Shown one piece after another: positions 17,204-24,059 of a stretch of DNA of 64,000 bases. This stretch comes from Chryseobacterium paridis (GTDB lineage Bacteria > Bacteroidota > Bacteroidia > Flavobacteriales > Weeksellaceae): positions 1,721,390 to 1,785,389 of the forward strand of contig NZ_JAENHK010000010.1 of NCBI RefSeq assembly GCF_016595215.1, written 5' to 3'. The first letter of the stretch is position 1. The number at the start of each line of letters is the position of its first letter. The notes beneath the pieces are model-generated. The model saw only the letters and a program-made list of their open reading frames with translations, ran no database searches and was not told the origin of the DNA. A program made the translations under genes and the position numbers.

Positions 17204-17233
17204 AAAACCACCTTATATAAGGTGGTTTTTTGT
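17204..17233 (+). terminator. terminator of tRNA-Phe copy 2
   Basis: Stem AAAACCACCTT (17204-17214) with AAGGTGGTTTT (17219-17229), loop ATAT, then T-run. It differs from the copy 1 terminator at one loop position. Confidence 0.9.
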
Positions 17234-17315
17234 TTTTTATGAAACTTTACACTTATAATTAATATTGATCACAGTCAATCTATCAATAAAAATTTTCACT
17301 ATTCCTTAAAACGTT

Positions 17316-18071
17316 CTAAAGCAGTTTATTATTTGTAACAAAAGCCAATGCTTCAGAGATATTACTGACCTGCATTTTCTCAAATAATTTCCTTCGATGA
17401 AATTTAATCGTATCTGGTGAAACAAAAATCTTCTCCGCGATCTTATTAATGGTATATCCTTGTGCATAATAACGTAATACATCCAATTCTCTCTCGCTTA
17501 ATTTTATTTTTTGTTCATTCCTCCATACCTCATCCTGCGTATCATACCACCAATAATCATTTGTCCCTTGTTTTGAAATAGTAATATTTCCAGAATTCGT
17601 ATTGGTAGAAAGGGAAACAACCCCCATTGCTTTCCATATTTTCCCCTTTTCTGTAAGAAAAAGAGGGGTTAATTTTTGATTAACCAGAATAGCTTTATTG
17701 TTATTCACTAAATGGATATCATAAGAAAGGGTGTAATATTTCCTTTCATTCACCGGAATTGTTTCATAAAACTCAGATCTTATCTTATCAATTTTCTGCA
17801 ACAAATCAGCATCACTTTTCTGAACATATTTAAAGTAAAAGTCGTACCCCATCTCTTTTACTTCATCAGCCGTATTCCCACAAAGGAATAAAGGATTCTC
17901 TGAAACATACTCAAAATGCCTTTTTTGATAATCGATAATATACACACTCATGTAAATTGCTCTGGAAAATGCATCCGTTATTTCCAGATAATTCGACTGT
18001 TCATTCTCTTCACTTAATACGCCTTTCTTCCCTCTTTCAGGAAAAAAAGAGCCATTAAAATTTTCACTCAT
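17316..18071 (-). CDS. PAS-type LuxR-family transcriptional regulator
   Basis: 251 residues from ATG 18069-18071 (MSENFNGSFFPER). The frame runs 12 codons further to a TTG at 18105-18107, which is less likely. Residues about 30-170 look like a PAS-like sensor fold (SVYIIDYQKRHFEYVSENP; YDFYFKYVQKSDADLL). The C-terminus is a LuxR/GerE helix-turn-helix: LSERELDVLRYYAQGYTINK, then IAEKIFVSPDTIKFHRRKLF. PAS-LuxR regulators of this form are common in Chryseobacterium and sense unknown signals. A perfect 7-2-7 palindrome lies 55-70 bp upstream of the ATG. It is divergent from the outer membrane barrel gene that precedes the lanthipeptide genes and may control them; this is inference from position. 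Confidence 0.8.
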   Translation of the reverse strand: MSENFNGSFFPERGKKGVLSEENEQSNYLEITDAFSRAIYMSVYIIDYQKRHFEYVSENPLFLCGNTADEVKEMGYDFYFKYVQKSDADLLQKIDKIRSEFYETIPVNERKYYTLSYDIHLVNNNKAILVNQKLTPLFLTEKGKIWKAMGVVSLSTNTNSGNITISKQGTNDYWWYDTQDEVWRNEQKIKLSERELDVLRYYAQGYTINKIAEKIFVSPDTIKFHRRKLFEKMQVSNISEALAFVTNNKLL

Positions 18072-18417
18072 AAATTCAAATTTGGTTACAGTTTTTTCAA
18101 TACACAATCAATTTAAATGATGATTCTACACTAAAGTGTAGCTTTTAGTTAAATCAATCCGTCTAAATTTATGAAAAATAATTCCCATGAGCAAGAGATT
18201 AATACAAAAATCAATTCACCATTATTTGAAGTCCATCATAAATACTACTATACAAAACATTATTAATAAGCCATTTGAGCTATCATAAAAATTTATAAGC
18301 TAAATAACTTTTAATAGATTTACTATTGAGAAAAAATCATAGGTGAAATATGGTGATTAAAACATTTAAAAAATCAACTCTTTCCCTAAGACAATTATTT
18401 ATTTGTTTAATTAAAGT
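18072..18417. other. 346-bp divergent promoter region
   Basis: Between the LuxR regulator (minus) and the outer membrane barrel gene (plus). It contains the palindrome at 18126-18141. The rest is AT-rich without an ORF. No exact TAnnTTTG with a correctly placed TTG was found for the barrel gene. Confidence 0.5.
18126..18141. promoter_or_regulatory. 16-bp palindrome, candidate LuxR operator
   Basis: CTACACT-AA-AGTGTAG is a perfect 7-bp dyad with a 2-bp centre. Its length and symmetry suit a LuxR/GerE-type dimer. It sits upstream of the LuxR gene, 276 bp from the barrel gene start, and could give autoregulation. Confidence 0.45.
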
Positions 18418-20814
18418 ATGAAGAATATATTATTAAGGTTATTTATCTATTTAGTCATTTTTTGTTCTGGAGGCTACGTTACTGCACAAAGCATTTCAGG
18501 TTTGGTATCGAATACTAATAACATACCAATACAAGATGTGGAAGTTATAGCCACTATAGAAAATAAACAAAAATTTTCAACAATTACCAATGAACATGGA
18601 GAATTTAAAATCCAGTTACCACAGAAAGGAAAGTATTTGCTGGAAGTAATACAAAATAATGAACGCTTAATAAGCGAATCAATTGATATCAATGAAGATG
18701 TTAAAAGAAAATATCAAGTAGAAACTGTACAAAACATAGAAGGTGTCATCATAAGATCTGAAAAAAAATTAATAGAAAGAAAGATAGATCGACTTGTTTT
18801 CAATGTAGAAAAGTCTGTTTCAGCAGCAGGAGGAGATGTTTTAGATGCCCTGAAAGTTATTCCGGGAGTTCAGATAAAAAATGACGAAATATCTATCATT
18901 GGAAAAAGTGGCGTTTCTGTAATGATAGATGACAGAATAGTACAGCTGAATGGCAACGAATTGAGTAATTATTTAAAATCAATTTCTTCCGACGATATCA
19001 AATCTATTGAAGTCATCACTACTCCACCAGCAAAGTATGATGCTCAGGGAAATAGTGGTCTTATTAATATAAGATATAAAAACGGTAAAAATAACACATG
19101 GAATACTACCATACGAAGTTCATATATACAAAAGACGTATGCCTTAGGTTCAGTGGGAGGGAATTTTATGATCAAAAAAGATAAATTATCCCTAAGCACT
19201 AACATTAACTATTTAACAGGTTCACAAAGAAATATTGATCAGAATACAATGAATTTCCCTAACGAAACTTGGGTTGGTTATCAACCCCGAAAGATACATT
19301 ACGATCCCTCCTTTAGCTTCAGAGCTGGAGCAGATTATGATTTTTCTGATAAATTTTCGATGGGAGTTATTTTTTTAACACAGACTAACAACATGAAAAT
19401 TGACAACAGCAATAATCTTATTACTGTGTTTAATAAATGGGGCTCAAATAAAAAATATGATATTGTAACCAATGCACTTTCAAATTCAAAATCTCCGTCA
19501 AATTCTCTAAACTTCCATTCGATATATAAGATTGATACTTTAGGTACTAAATTATCGCTTGATGTAGATTATTTTAATTATAAAGAAAAATCAGATTATG
19601 CATTTACATCGGTCAACCTTTATAATGACAATGAAGATATTTCAACAAAACAAAGTGGTGCAAATTATGGTAATTTAAATCTCAACAATACTTCACTAAA
19701 AACTGATCTAGAATTACCGCTCAAAGGAATAAAATTAAGTATGGGAGCTAAATTTTCCTTTTCAGATACAGGGAATGATCTAAGATGGTATAATTTAAAT
19801 GTTGATGAAACAGAGCAAGGATATCAACAAACTAATAATTTTAAATATAAAGAAAATACTCAGGCAGGTTATATTTCAGCAGAAAAAAGTGTTGAAAAAT
19901 GGACTTTCCAATTGGGTCTAAGACTTGAAAACACTCAAATTAAAGGGAATAATGCTATTGCAAATGAAAACTTCAATAGAAATTACACCAAGCTTTTTCC
20001 TACAGCATACATTATGTATGCAATCAATAAAGACAATAATATTTCAGCTAATTACAGCAGGAGAATCAACAGACCTTCATTCGAATCCCTTAATCCTTTC
20101 AGAATAGTTTCAAATCAATATACATATGTAGAGGGAAATCCTTTTTTACAGCCCTCATATACGGATAATTTTGAATTAAACTATTCTTATAAAAATTGGA
20201 TTAGTAAAATATATTTTTCACGGTTGAGCAACGGTTTCCAACAACTTCCTTCTATAGATCCTGTTACCAATATCCAGATCATCCGGCCTGAGAATTATTT
20301 CGAAACTAATACATGGGGACTTAACGAATCTTACACATTCAATCCTTTAAGCTGGATAGAAACAGTAGCTACTGGAGACCTATTTTATTCAGACTCAAAA
20401 TCTCTTGTGAGTTTTACCAATCCTAGTAGGAATGGGTGGAATTCCAATCTGTCAATTTACAATGCGATCAGTATTAATAAAAGCAAGACCTTACAGATTG
20501 CACTGAGTTATGATTACAGTTTTGCTGGAGTACAGGATATTTATAAAACCACTTCAAGATCTAATCTGAATGTAGGAGTGGTTTGCAATCTCCTAAGTAA
20601 TAAATTAAGAATAGTGTTGGTCGGTGATGATTTACTGAGTGGCCAAAGAAGTACATACACTGCATATTCTAATGATATAAAAGTATCTTTCAGAAATTAT
20701 TATGATACCCGCAACGTGAGGTTATCCATTAGCTATAAGTTCGGAAACAGTAAAATATCCGTACAACAGAAGAATTTCGGAAACGAAGAGGAAAAAGCGA
20801 GAGCTTCAAATTAA
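18418..20814 (+). CDS. outer membrane beta-barrel protein (TonB receptor family)
   Basis: 798 residues. It has a signal peptide (cleavage near TAQS, residue about 24) and a carboxypeptidase-like regulatory domain (SGLVSNTNNIPIQDVEV to about residue 100). A plug-like segment follows (GGDVLDALKVIPGVQIKNDE; about 130-220), then a long barrel of the OMP_b-brl_3 type with FELNYSYKNW and LSISYKFGN strands. The C-terminus ends in Asn rather than an aromatic residue, which is tolerated in this family. It starts the plus-strand block and stops 140 bp before the first lanthipeptide precursor. It may carry the product across the outer membrane, act in uptake or self-protection, or be unrelated. The position is suggestive only. 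Confidence 0.8.
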   Translation: MKNILLRLFIYLVIFCSGGYVTAQSISGLVSNTNNIPIQDVEVIATIENKQKFSTITNEHGEFKIQLPQKGKYLLEVIQNNERLISESIDINEDVKRKYQVETVQNIEGVIIRSEKKLIERKIDRLVFNVEKSVSAAGGDVLDALKVIPGVQIKNDEISIIGKSGVSVMIDDRIVQLNGNELSNYLKSISSDDIKSIEVITTPPAKYDAQGNSGLINIRYKNGKNNTWNTTIRSSYIQKTYALGSVGGNFMIKKDKLSLSTNINYLTGSQRNIDQNTMNFPNETWVGYQPRKIHYDPSFSFRAGADYDFSDKFSMGVIFLTQTNNMKIDNSNNLITVFNKWGSNKKYDIVTNALSNSKSPSNSLNFHSIYKIDTLGTKLSLDVDYFNYKEKSDYAFTSVNLYNDNEDISTKQSGANYGNLNLNNTSLKTDLELPLKGIKLSMGAKFSFSDTGNDLRWYNLNVDETEQGYQQTNNFKYKENTQAGYISAEKSVEKWTFQLGLRLENTQIKGNNAIANENFNRNYTKLFPTAYIMYAINKDNNISANYSRRINRPSFESLNPFRIVSNQYTYVEGNPFLQPSYTDNFELNYSYKNWISKIYFSRLSNGFQQLPSIDPVTNIQIIRPENYFETNTWGLNESYTFNPLSWIETVATGDLFYSDSKSLVSFTNPSRNGWNSNLSIYNAISINKSKTLQIALSYDYSFAGVQDIYKTTSRSNLNVGVVCNLLSNKLRIVLVGDDLLSGQRSTYTAYSNDIKVSFRNYYDTRNVRLSISYKFGNSKISVQQKNFGNEEEKARASN

Positions 20815-20954
20815 AACAGATTGATTTACTTATTATTTCTTAGTGCGCAATAGGAGAGAAAAGTATCAATATATTATTTGCAAATAGGGTCCAGTAAAGA
20901 GTTGTATGACCATAAAATGTAACTCGTAATTACAAAATATTAATTTTAAACATC

Positions 20955-21128
20955 ATGAAAAAGCTAAAACTAAACAAGGGGCTTCAAATTAACAAAGAAG
21001 CAATCAGCAAATTACAAGACGAACAAATCAAAAACATCAAAGGGGGTGCTGCGGCAGGTTCTTGCGGATGGAGTTCTTGCAACACTACAGTTGTTACTCC
21101 TCCTACAAAAACTATAGTTGCTTCTTAA
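20955..21128 (+). CDS. lanA: class I lanthipeptide precursor 1
   Basis: 57 residues. The leader MKKLKLNKGLQINKEAISKL continues to a Gly-Gly at residues 30-31. It has the Leu-rich KLKLNK...I..L.....I.GG pattern of Bacteroidota class I lanthipeptide leaders. The predicted core is 26 residues (32-57), with Cys37 and Cys42 in GSCGWSSC, then a Thr-rich tail (NTTVVTPPTKTIVAS) holding five Thr and one Ser. A weak -7-like box (TTATTTG near 20874-20880) could start the transcript. The gene is 140 bp after the barrel gene and is followed by a hairpin at 21145-21175. It differs from precursor 2 at one residue (Ser40 against Lys40). The family name is from pattern recognition; the mature product is unknown. 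Confidence 0.9.
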   Translation: MKKLKLNKGLQINKEAISKLQDEQIKNIKGGAAAGSCGWSSCNTTVVTPPTKTIVAS

Positions 21129-21144
21129 TCAACTTAAACTTTAA

Positions 21145-21175
21145 AGAAAGAGACCATTTTCATGAGTCTCTTTCT
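21145..21175 (+). terminator. hairpin after precursor 1
   Basis: A 10-bp perfect stem AGAAAGAGAC (21145-21154) with GTCTCTTTCT (21166-21175) around an 11-nt loop, followed by AATAAAAA rather than a T-run. It may be a weak terminator, an attenuator or an mRNA-stabilising 3' end. Confidence 0.65.
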
Positions 21176-21211
21176 AATAAAAACTATTTATCAACAATAA
21201 TTTTAAAAATC

Positions 21212-21385
21212 ATGAAAAAATTAAAACTAAATAAGGGGCTTCAAATTAATAAAGAAGCAATCAGCAAATTACAGGATGAACAAATCAAAAACATCAAGGG
21301 GGGTGCTGCGGCAGGATCTTGTGGATGGAAATCTTGCAACACTACTGTTGTTACTCCTCCTACAAAAACTATAGTTGCATCTTAG
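21212..21385 (+). CDS. lanA: class I lanthipeptide precursor 2
   Basis: 57 residues from ATG 21212-21214. A longer open frame extends upstream through precursor 1 in another reading phase, but it is not a gene. The leader is identical to precursor 1. The core has GSCGWKSC with Cys37 and Cys42 and the same Thr-rich tail. Codon comparison with precursor 1 gives 11 synonymous changes and one amino-acid change, so the duplication is not recent and the sequence is under strong constraint. The repeat unit is 257 bp (start to start). It is followed by the best of the three hairpins (21410-21436). Confidence 0.9.
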   Translation: MKKLKLNKGLQINKEAISKLQDEQIKNIKGGAAAGSCGWKSCNTTVVTPPTKTIVAS

Positions 21386-21409
21386 TCAACTTACAACCTT
21401 TTCATCATG

Positions 21410-21436
21410 GAAAGAGACTGTTTTTCAGTCTCTTTC
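21410..21436 (+). terminator. hairpin after precursor 2
   Basis: A perfect 11-bp stem GAAAGAGACTG (21410-21420) and CAGTCTCTTTC (21426-21436) around a TTTTT loop. It shares the GAAAGAGAC arm with the hairpin after precursor 1, so it belongs to the duplicated unit. The following TTAT is too short for a strong terminator, which suits partial read-through. Confidence 0.75.
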
Positions 21437-21469
21437 TTATAAAACCATTAATAACCAAATTTCAAAACC

Positions 21470-21643
21470 ATGAAAAAATTAAAATTAAACCAGGGACTTC
21501 AAATCAACAAAGAAGCTATCAGTAAATTACAAGATGCACAAATCAATAGTATTAAAGGAGGTGCGGCTGCAGCAGGTTCATGTGCATGGACAACTTGTAA
21601 GAGCTTGGTGGATCCACCTTCAAAAACAATCACCACTTCTTAA
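21470..21643 (+). CDS. lanA: class I lanthipeptide precursor 3 (diverged)
   Basis: 57 residues. The leader is MKKLKLNQGLQINKEAISKL, then QDAQINSIKGG, close to the other two. The core (32-57) keeps the frame GSCxWxxC as GSCAWTTC with Cys38 and Cys43, one residue later because of an extra Ala. Its tail differs: KSLVDPPSKTITTS. The Pro-Pro-x-Lys-Thr-Ile element is conserved in all three. It probably yields a second product with the same ring topology. It is the last precursor, 87 bp before the first LanC-like gene. Confidence 0.9.
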   Translation: MKKLKLNQGLQINKEAISKLQDAQINSIKGGAAAAGSCAWTTCKSLVDPPSKTITTS

Positions 21644-21665
21644 ATTTTCATACGTTTTATATACT

Positions 21666-21694
21666 GAAAGAGGGAGTGTGTACTTCTTTCTTTT
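21666..21694 (+). terminator. weaker hairpin after precursor 3
   Basis: Arms 21666-21677 and 21682-21693 pair around GTGT with several G-T pairs and one mismatch, followed by TTTTAG. It keeps the GAAAGAG arm of the other two hairpins. It separates the precursor block from the enzyme genes and could act as a leaky terminator. Confidence 0.45.
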
Positions 21695-21730
21695 AGACAA
21701 TAAAAAAAAACTAATCATCCCGACTATCAT

Positions 21731-22894
21731 ATGGATTTTGATAATGTAGAAAAGATTTGTCAGATTAAAAATGTCCTATCTGACAACAAAGATAAATTTA
21801 ATGGTATCGGACTATCTAATGGACTTTTAGGTCTCTCTCTATTCCATTATTATAGTTTTAAATATTTCAATCAGGAAGAAGATCTTGATTTTTCCCTTGA
21901 AATTCTTGAGAATTGTATAGAACAACTTGATGAAAATTATAGTAGCTATACCACAAAAACAGATATTATCGAGCTCGGGCTTTACATACAGTTTTTAACA
22001 GATCATAATATCCTAGATACAGAGGATAGTTTGCTTAATGATCTGGATGAAATAATTCTGGAAATTACAAATGAAGAAATAGATAAAAAAAATCTGCACA
22101 ATATTACTGGTGCACTTTCTGGTGGAACTTATTTTTTAAAAAGACATTCTTTCACAAAAAGAGAAAGTATACTGAAAGATATTTTACAGGTTATAGAAGA
22201 GAAAAAAATTACAAAAAGTGATCAAGAAATATACTGGGAATTTGATTTCAGAGGAGTAAACTGTGTTGAAACTAATCTCAATCATGGTATTGCAGGTATT
22301 TTATCATTTTTAATTAAATTATATAAAGCCGGAATTGAAACAAAAAGATGTAGACAACTTATACTTTCAGGTGTTCGCTTTATTCTTTCCCAAAAGCAGA
22401 TAAGCAACAATAACTGGTTTCCTCAATTTGCCTTTCAAAATGATTTTTCAGAATACAGCAACTTGAGTTATGGAGATATCGGAATAGGATATATCTTGAT
22501 TAAAGCTGGAGAAAATATCAATGACGAGAGAATGGTAACCGAGGGTCTAAAGGTTTTGGATCATTGGGCAAAATACCGAGAAGAGCAACCTAAATATATT
22601 AAAGATGCAAATCTTATTTATGGTACAATCGGATTGAGCTCCTTCTTTTATCATCTTTCCAGAAATTATGAAATAGCATCATTCAGGGATGCTCACCTCT
22701 ACTGGTATAAAAAAACTGCAGAATTCAATTCCGAAAACTCTAAATGGGCCGGATATTCCTCTTATTTCAATAGTGATCAGGATTACGCTCATCTGAGTTT
22801 TTCACAAGGAATTTCAGGAATTGGTATTGCATTGCTTTCGCACTTGACAAATGATTCAGAATTATTTTTAAACTTTCTAAAATATGATATATAG
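21731..22894 (+). CDS. LanC-like protein lacking the zinc site
   Basis: 387 residues with the alpha-toroid repeats of LanC cyclases: GLSNGLLGLSLFHYY (about 27-41), NLNHGIAGILSFL (182-194), GDIGIGYILIKAG (248-260), GTIGLSSFFYHL (298-309) and SQGISGIGIALL (358-369). The His equivalent to NisC His212 is present (His185). The three zinc ligands are absent: the Cys284 position is Ser246 (NLSYGD), and the Cys-His pair (330/331) is Ile296-Tyr297 (NLIYG). It should not activate cysteine thiols. A scaffolding, leader-binding or regulatory role is inferred. It overlaps the catalytic LanC by 11 nt, so both are made together, and it is the first enzyme-type gene of the operon. Confidence 0.85.
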   Translation: MDFDNVEKICQIKNVLSDNKDKFNGIGLSNGLLGLSLFHYYSFKYFNQEEDLDFSLEILENCIEQLDENYSSYTTKTDIIELGLYIQFLTDHNILDTEDSLLNDLDEIILEITNEEIDKKNLHNITGALSGGTYFLKRHSFTKRESILKDILQVIEEKKITKSDQEIYWEFDFRGVNCVETNLNHGIAGILSFLIKLYKAGIETKRCRQLILSGVRFILSQKQISNNNWFPQFAFQNDFSEYSNLSYGDIGIGYILIKAGENINDERMVTEGLKVLDHWAKYREEQPKYIKDANLIYGTIGLSSFFYHLSRNYEIASFRDAHLYWYKKTAEFNSENSKWAGYSSYFNSDQDYAHLSFSQGISGIGIALLSHLTNDSELFLNFLKYDI

Positions 22895-24059
22895 TACAGA
22901 GCAGAGCACTTCGGCGCTCACTTCCGAATACAATGAAAAAATTCTGAATTTCGATTTTTCAGAAATGAGGGATGATGATTTGTTTAAAGGAAGATTAGGT
23001 GTCGTGAATTATTTATCTTCATTTTATGAAGCTACAGGTGATGAAAGGTACATTGCCAAGATTTCAGAACTTTTAGAAAGTGTTTTATTAAATATCGAAA
23101 ATAAAACGGATAATAATTTACTTAAAAATTCTACTCTGCTTTCAGGAGCTGCAGGCTTAGGATTTATTTTAAAAGATTTTATTAAGAAAGAACTTCTAGA
23201 TGAAGATGATTTTGCAGAACAACTTAGAATCGTTGATGAAATCATATTCGAAAATACTTTAAAATTTATTTCACAAGAATACTATGATTATTTGAGTGGC
23301 CCCATTGGGAATCTGCAATATTTTCTGAATTCATCTGGAGACCATGATGTAAGTCTCATTCTGAAGCATCTTGAAAGAAGCAGTAAAAATGGGAAAGAGT
23401 TTTATACTCAATCTGAAAATATATTTGTTCAGGGTTATAATTTCGGACTTAAACATGGCCATTTGGGAATTGTAAAAACATATCTTGATTATCTGAACAA
23501 ATATGGTGAAAATCAATACATAGTCGAAACCATAGACCGGCTTCTTCAAAATATAATTAACGTACTTGATTTTAACTATACAATAGATAAAATCCACATT
23601 TTCAAGTATTATAATATCTATGAAGAAAATGATAATATCATTAAACGTCAGAACAATAGGCTTTCATGGTGCAACAGTGATCTTACATTTTCATATTATT
23701 TATTAAAAGCAGGAAAGCTTCTTAAAAACCAAAATTACATTAGCCTCGCAGAAAAAATTGCTCTGGAAACTGTAAAAAGAACCACCTTTGAAACCACCGG
23801 TATTGAAAGTCATCACTTCTGCCACGGAAGTTCAGGACTTGCCTTTTTATATGATTCTTTATATAAAATAGATAACAGATCAGAATACAATGAAGCATCA
23901 CAATACTGGATTAAAAGAACCAGGGAGTATCTTATATTGGATCTCTATAAAGACATCTCGGCTAATGATCTCTCGTGGTTATATGGCGGAAAACTAGGTG
24001 CCTTACTTGTTTTAAACGGAATGCATAATAATAACACCCTTTTTAAACTACTCATATGA
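22884..24059 (+). CDS. lanC: lanthionine synthetase C (catalytic cyclase)
   Basis: 391 residues. It catalyses Michael-type addition of cysteine thiols to dehydroalanine or dehydrobutyrine in class I lanthipeptides. The toroid repeats are visible at DDLFKGRLGVVNYLSSFYEA (about 31-50), STLLSGAAGLGFIL, LKHGHLGIVKTYL, CNSDLTFSYYLL and CHGSSGLAFLYDSL. All active-site residues are present: His191 (LKHGH), Cys263 (LSWCNS), and Cys313-His314 (HHFCHG). It overlaps the LanC-like gene by 11 nt upstream and the monooxygenase gene by 4 nt (ATGA) downstream, so translation is coupled. This is the copy expected to close the rings. Confidence 0.93.
   Translation: MIYSTEQSTSALTSEYNEKILNFDFSEMRDDDLFKGRLGVVNYLSSFYEATGDERYIAKISELLESVLLNIENKTDNNLLKNSTLLSGAAGLGFILKDFIKKELLDEDDFAEQLRIVDEIIFENTLKFISQEYYDYLSGPIGNLQYFLNSSGDHDVSLILKHLERSSKNGKEFYTQSENIFVQGYNFGLKHGHLGIVKTYLDYLNKYGENQYIVETIDRLLQNIINVLDFNYTIDKIHIFKYYNIYEENDNIIKRQNNRLSWCNSDLTFSYYLLKAGKLLKNQNYISLAEKIALETVKRTTFETTGIESHHFCHGSSGLAFLYDSLYKIDNRSEYNEASQYWIKRTREYLILDLYKDISANDLSWLYGGKLGALLVLNGMHNNNTLFKLLI

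Noticed and set aside
18072..18107. Extended N-terminus of the LuxR-type regulator from a TTG codon
   Set aside because: The ATG at 18069-18071 gives a normal start; the extension would use TTG and add residues without family features.
18418..20814. SusC-type nutrient importer
   Set aside because: It has a carboxypeptidase-like N-terminal domain but no SusD partner and no SusC-type plug signature; it was called a general outer membrane beta-barrel protein.
21062..21211. Longer open frame running through precursor 1 into precursor 2
   Set aside because: It reads precursor 1 in the wrong phase. The real start is the ATG at 21212, which restores the full leader shared by the other two precursors.
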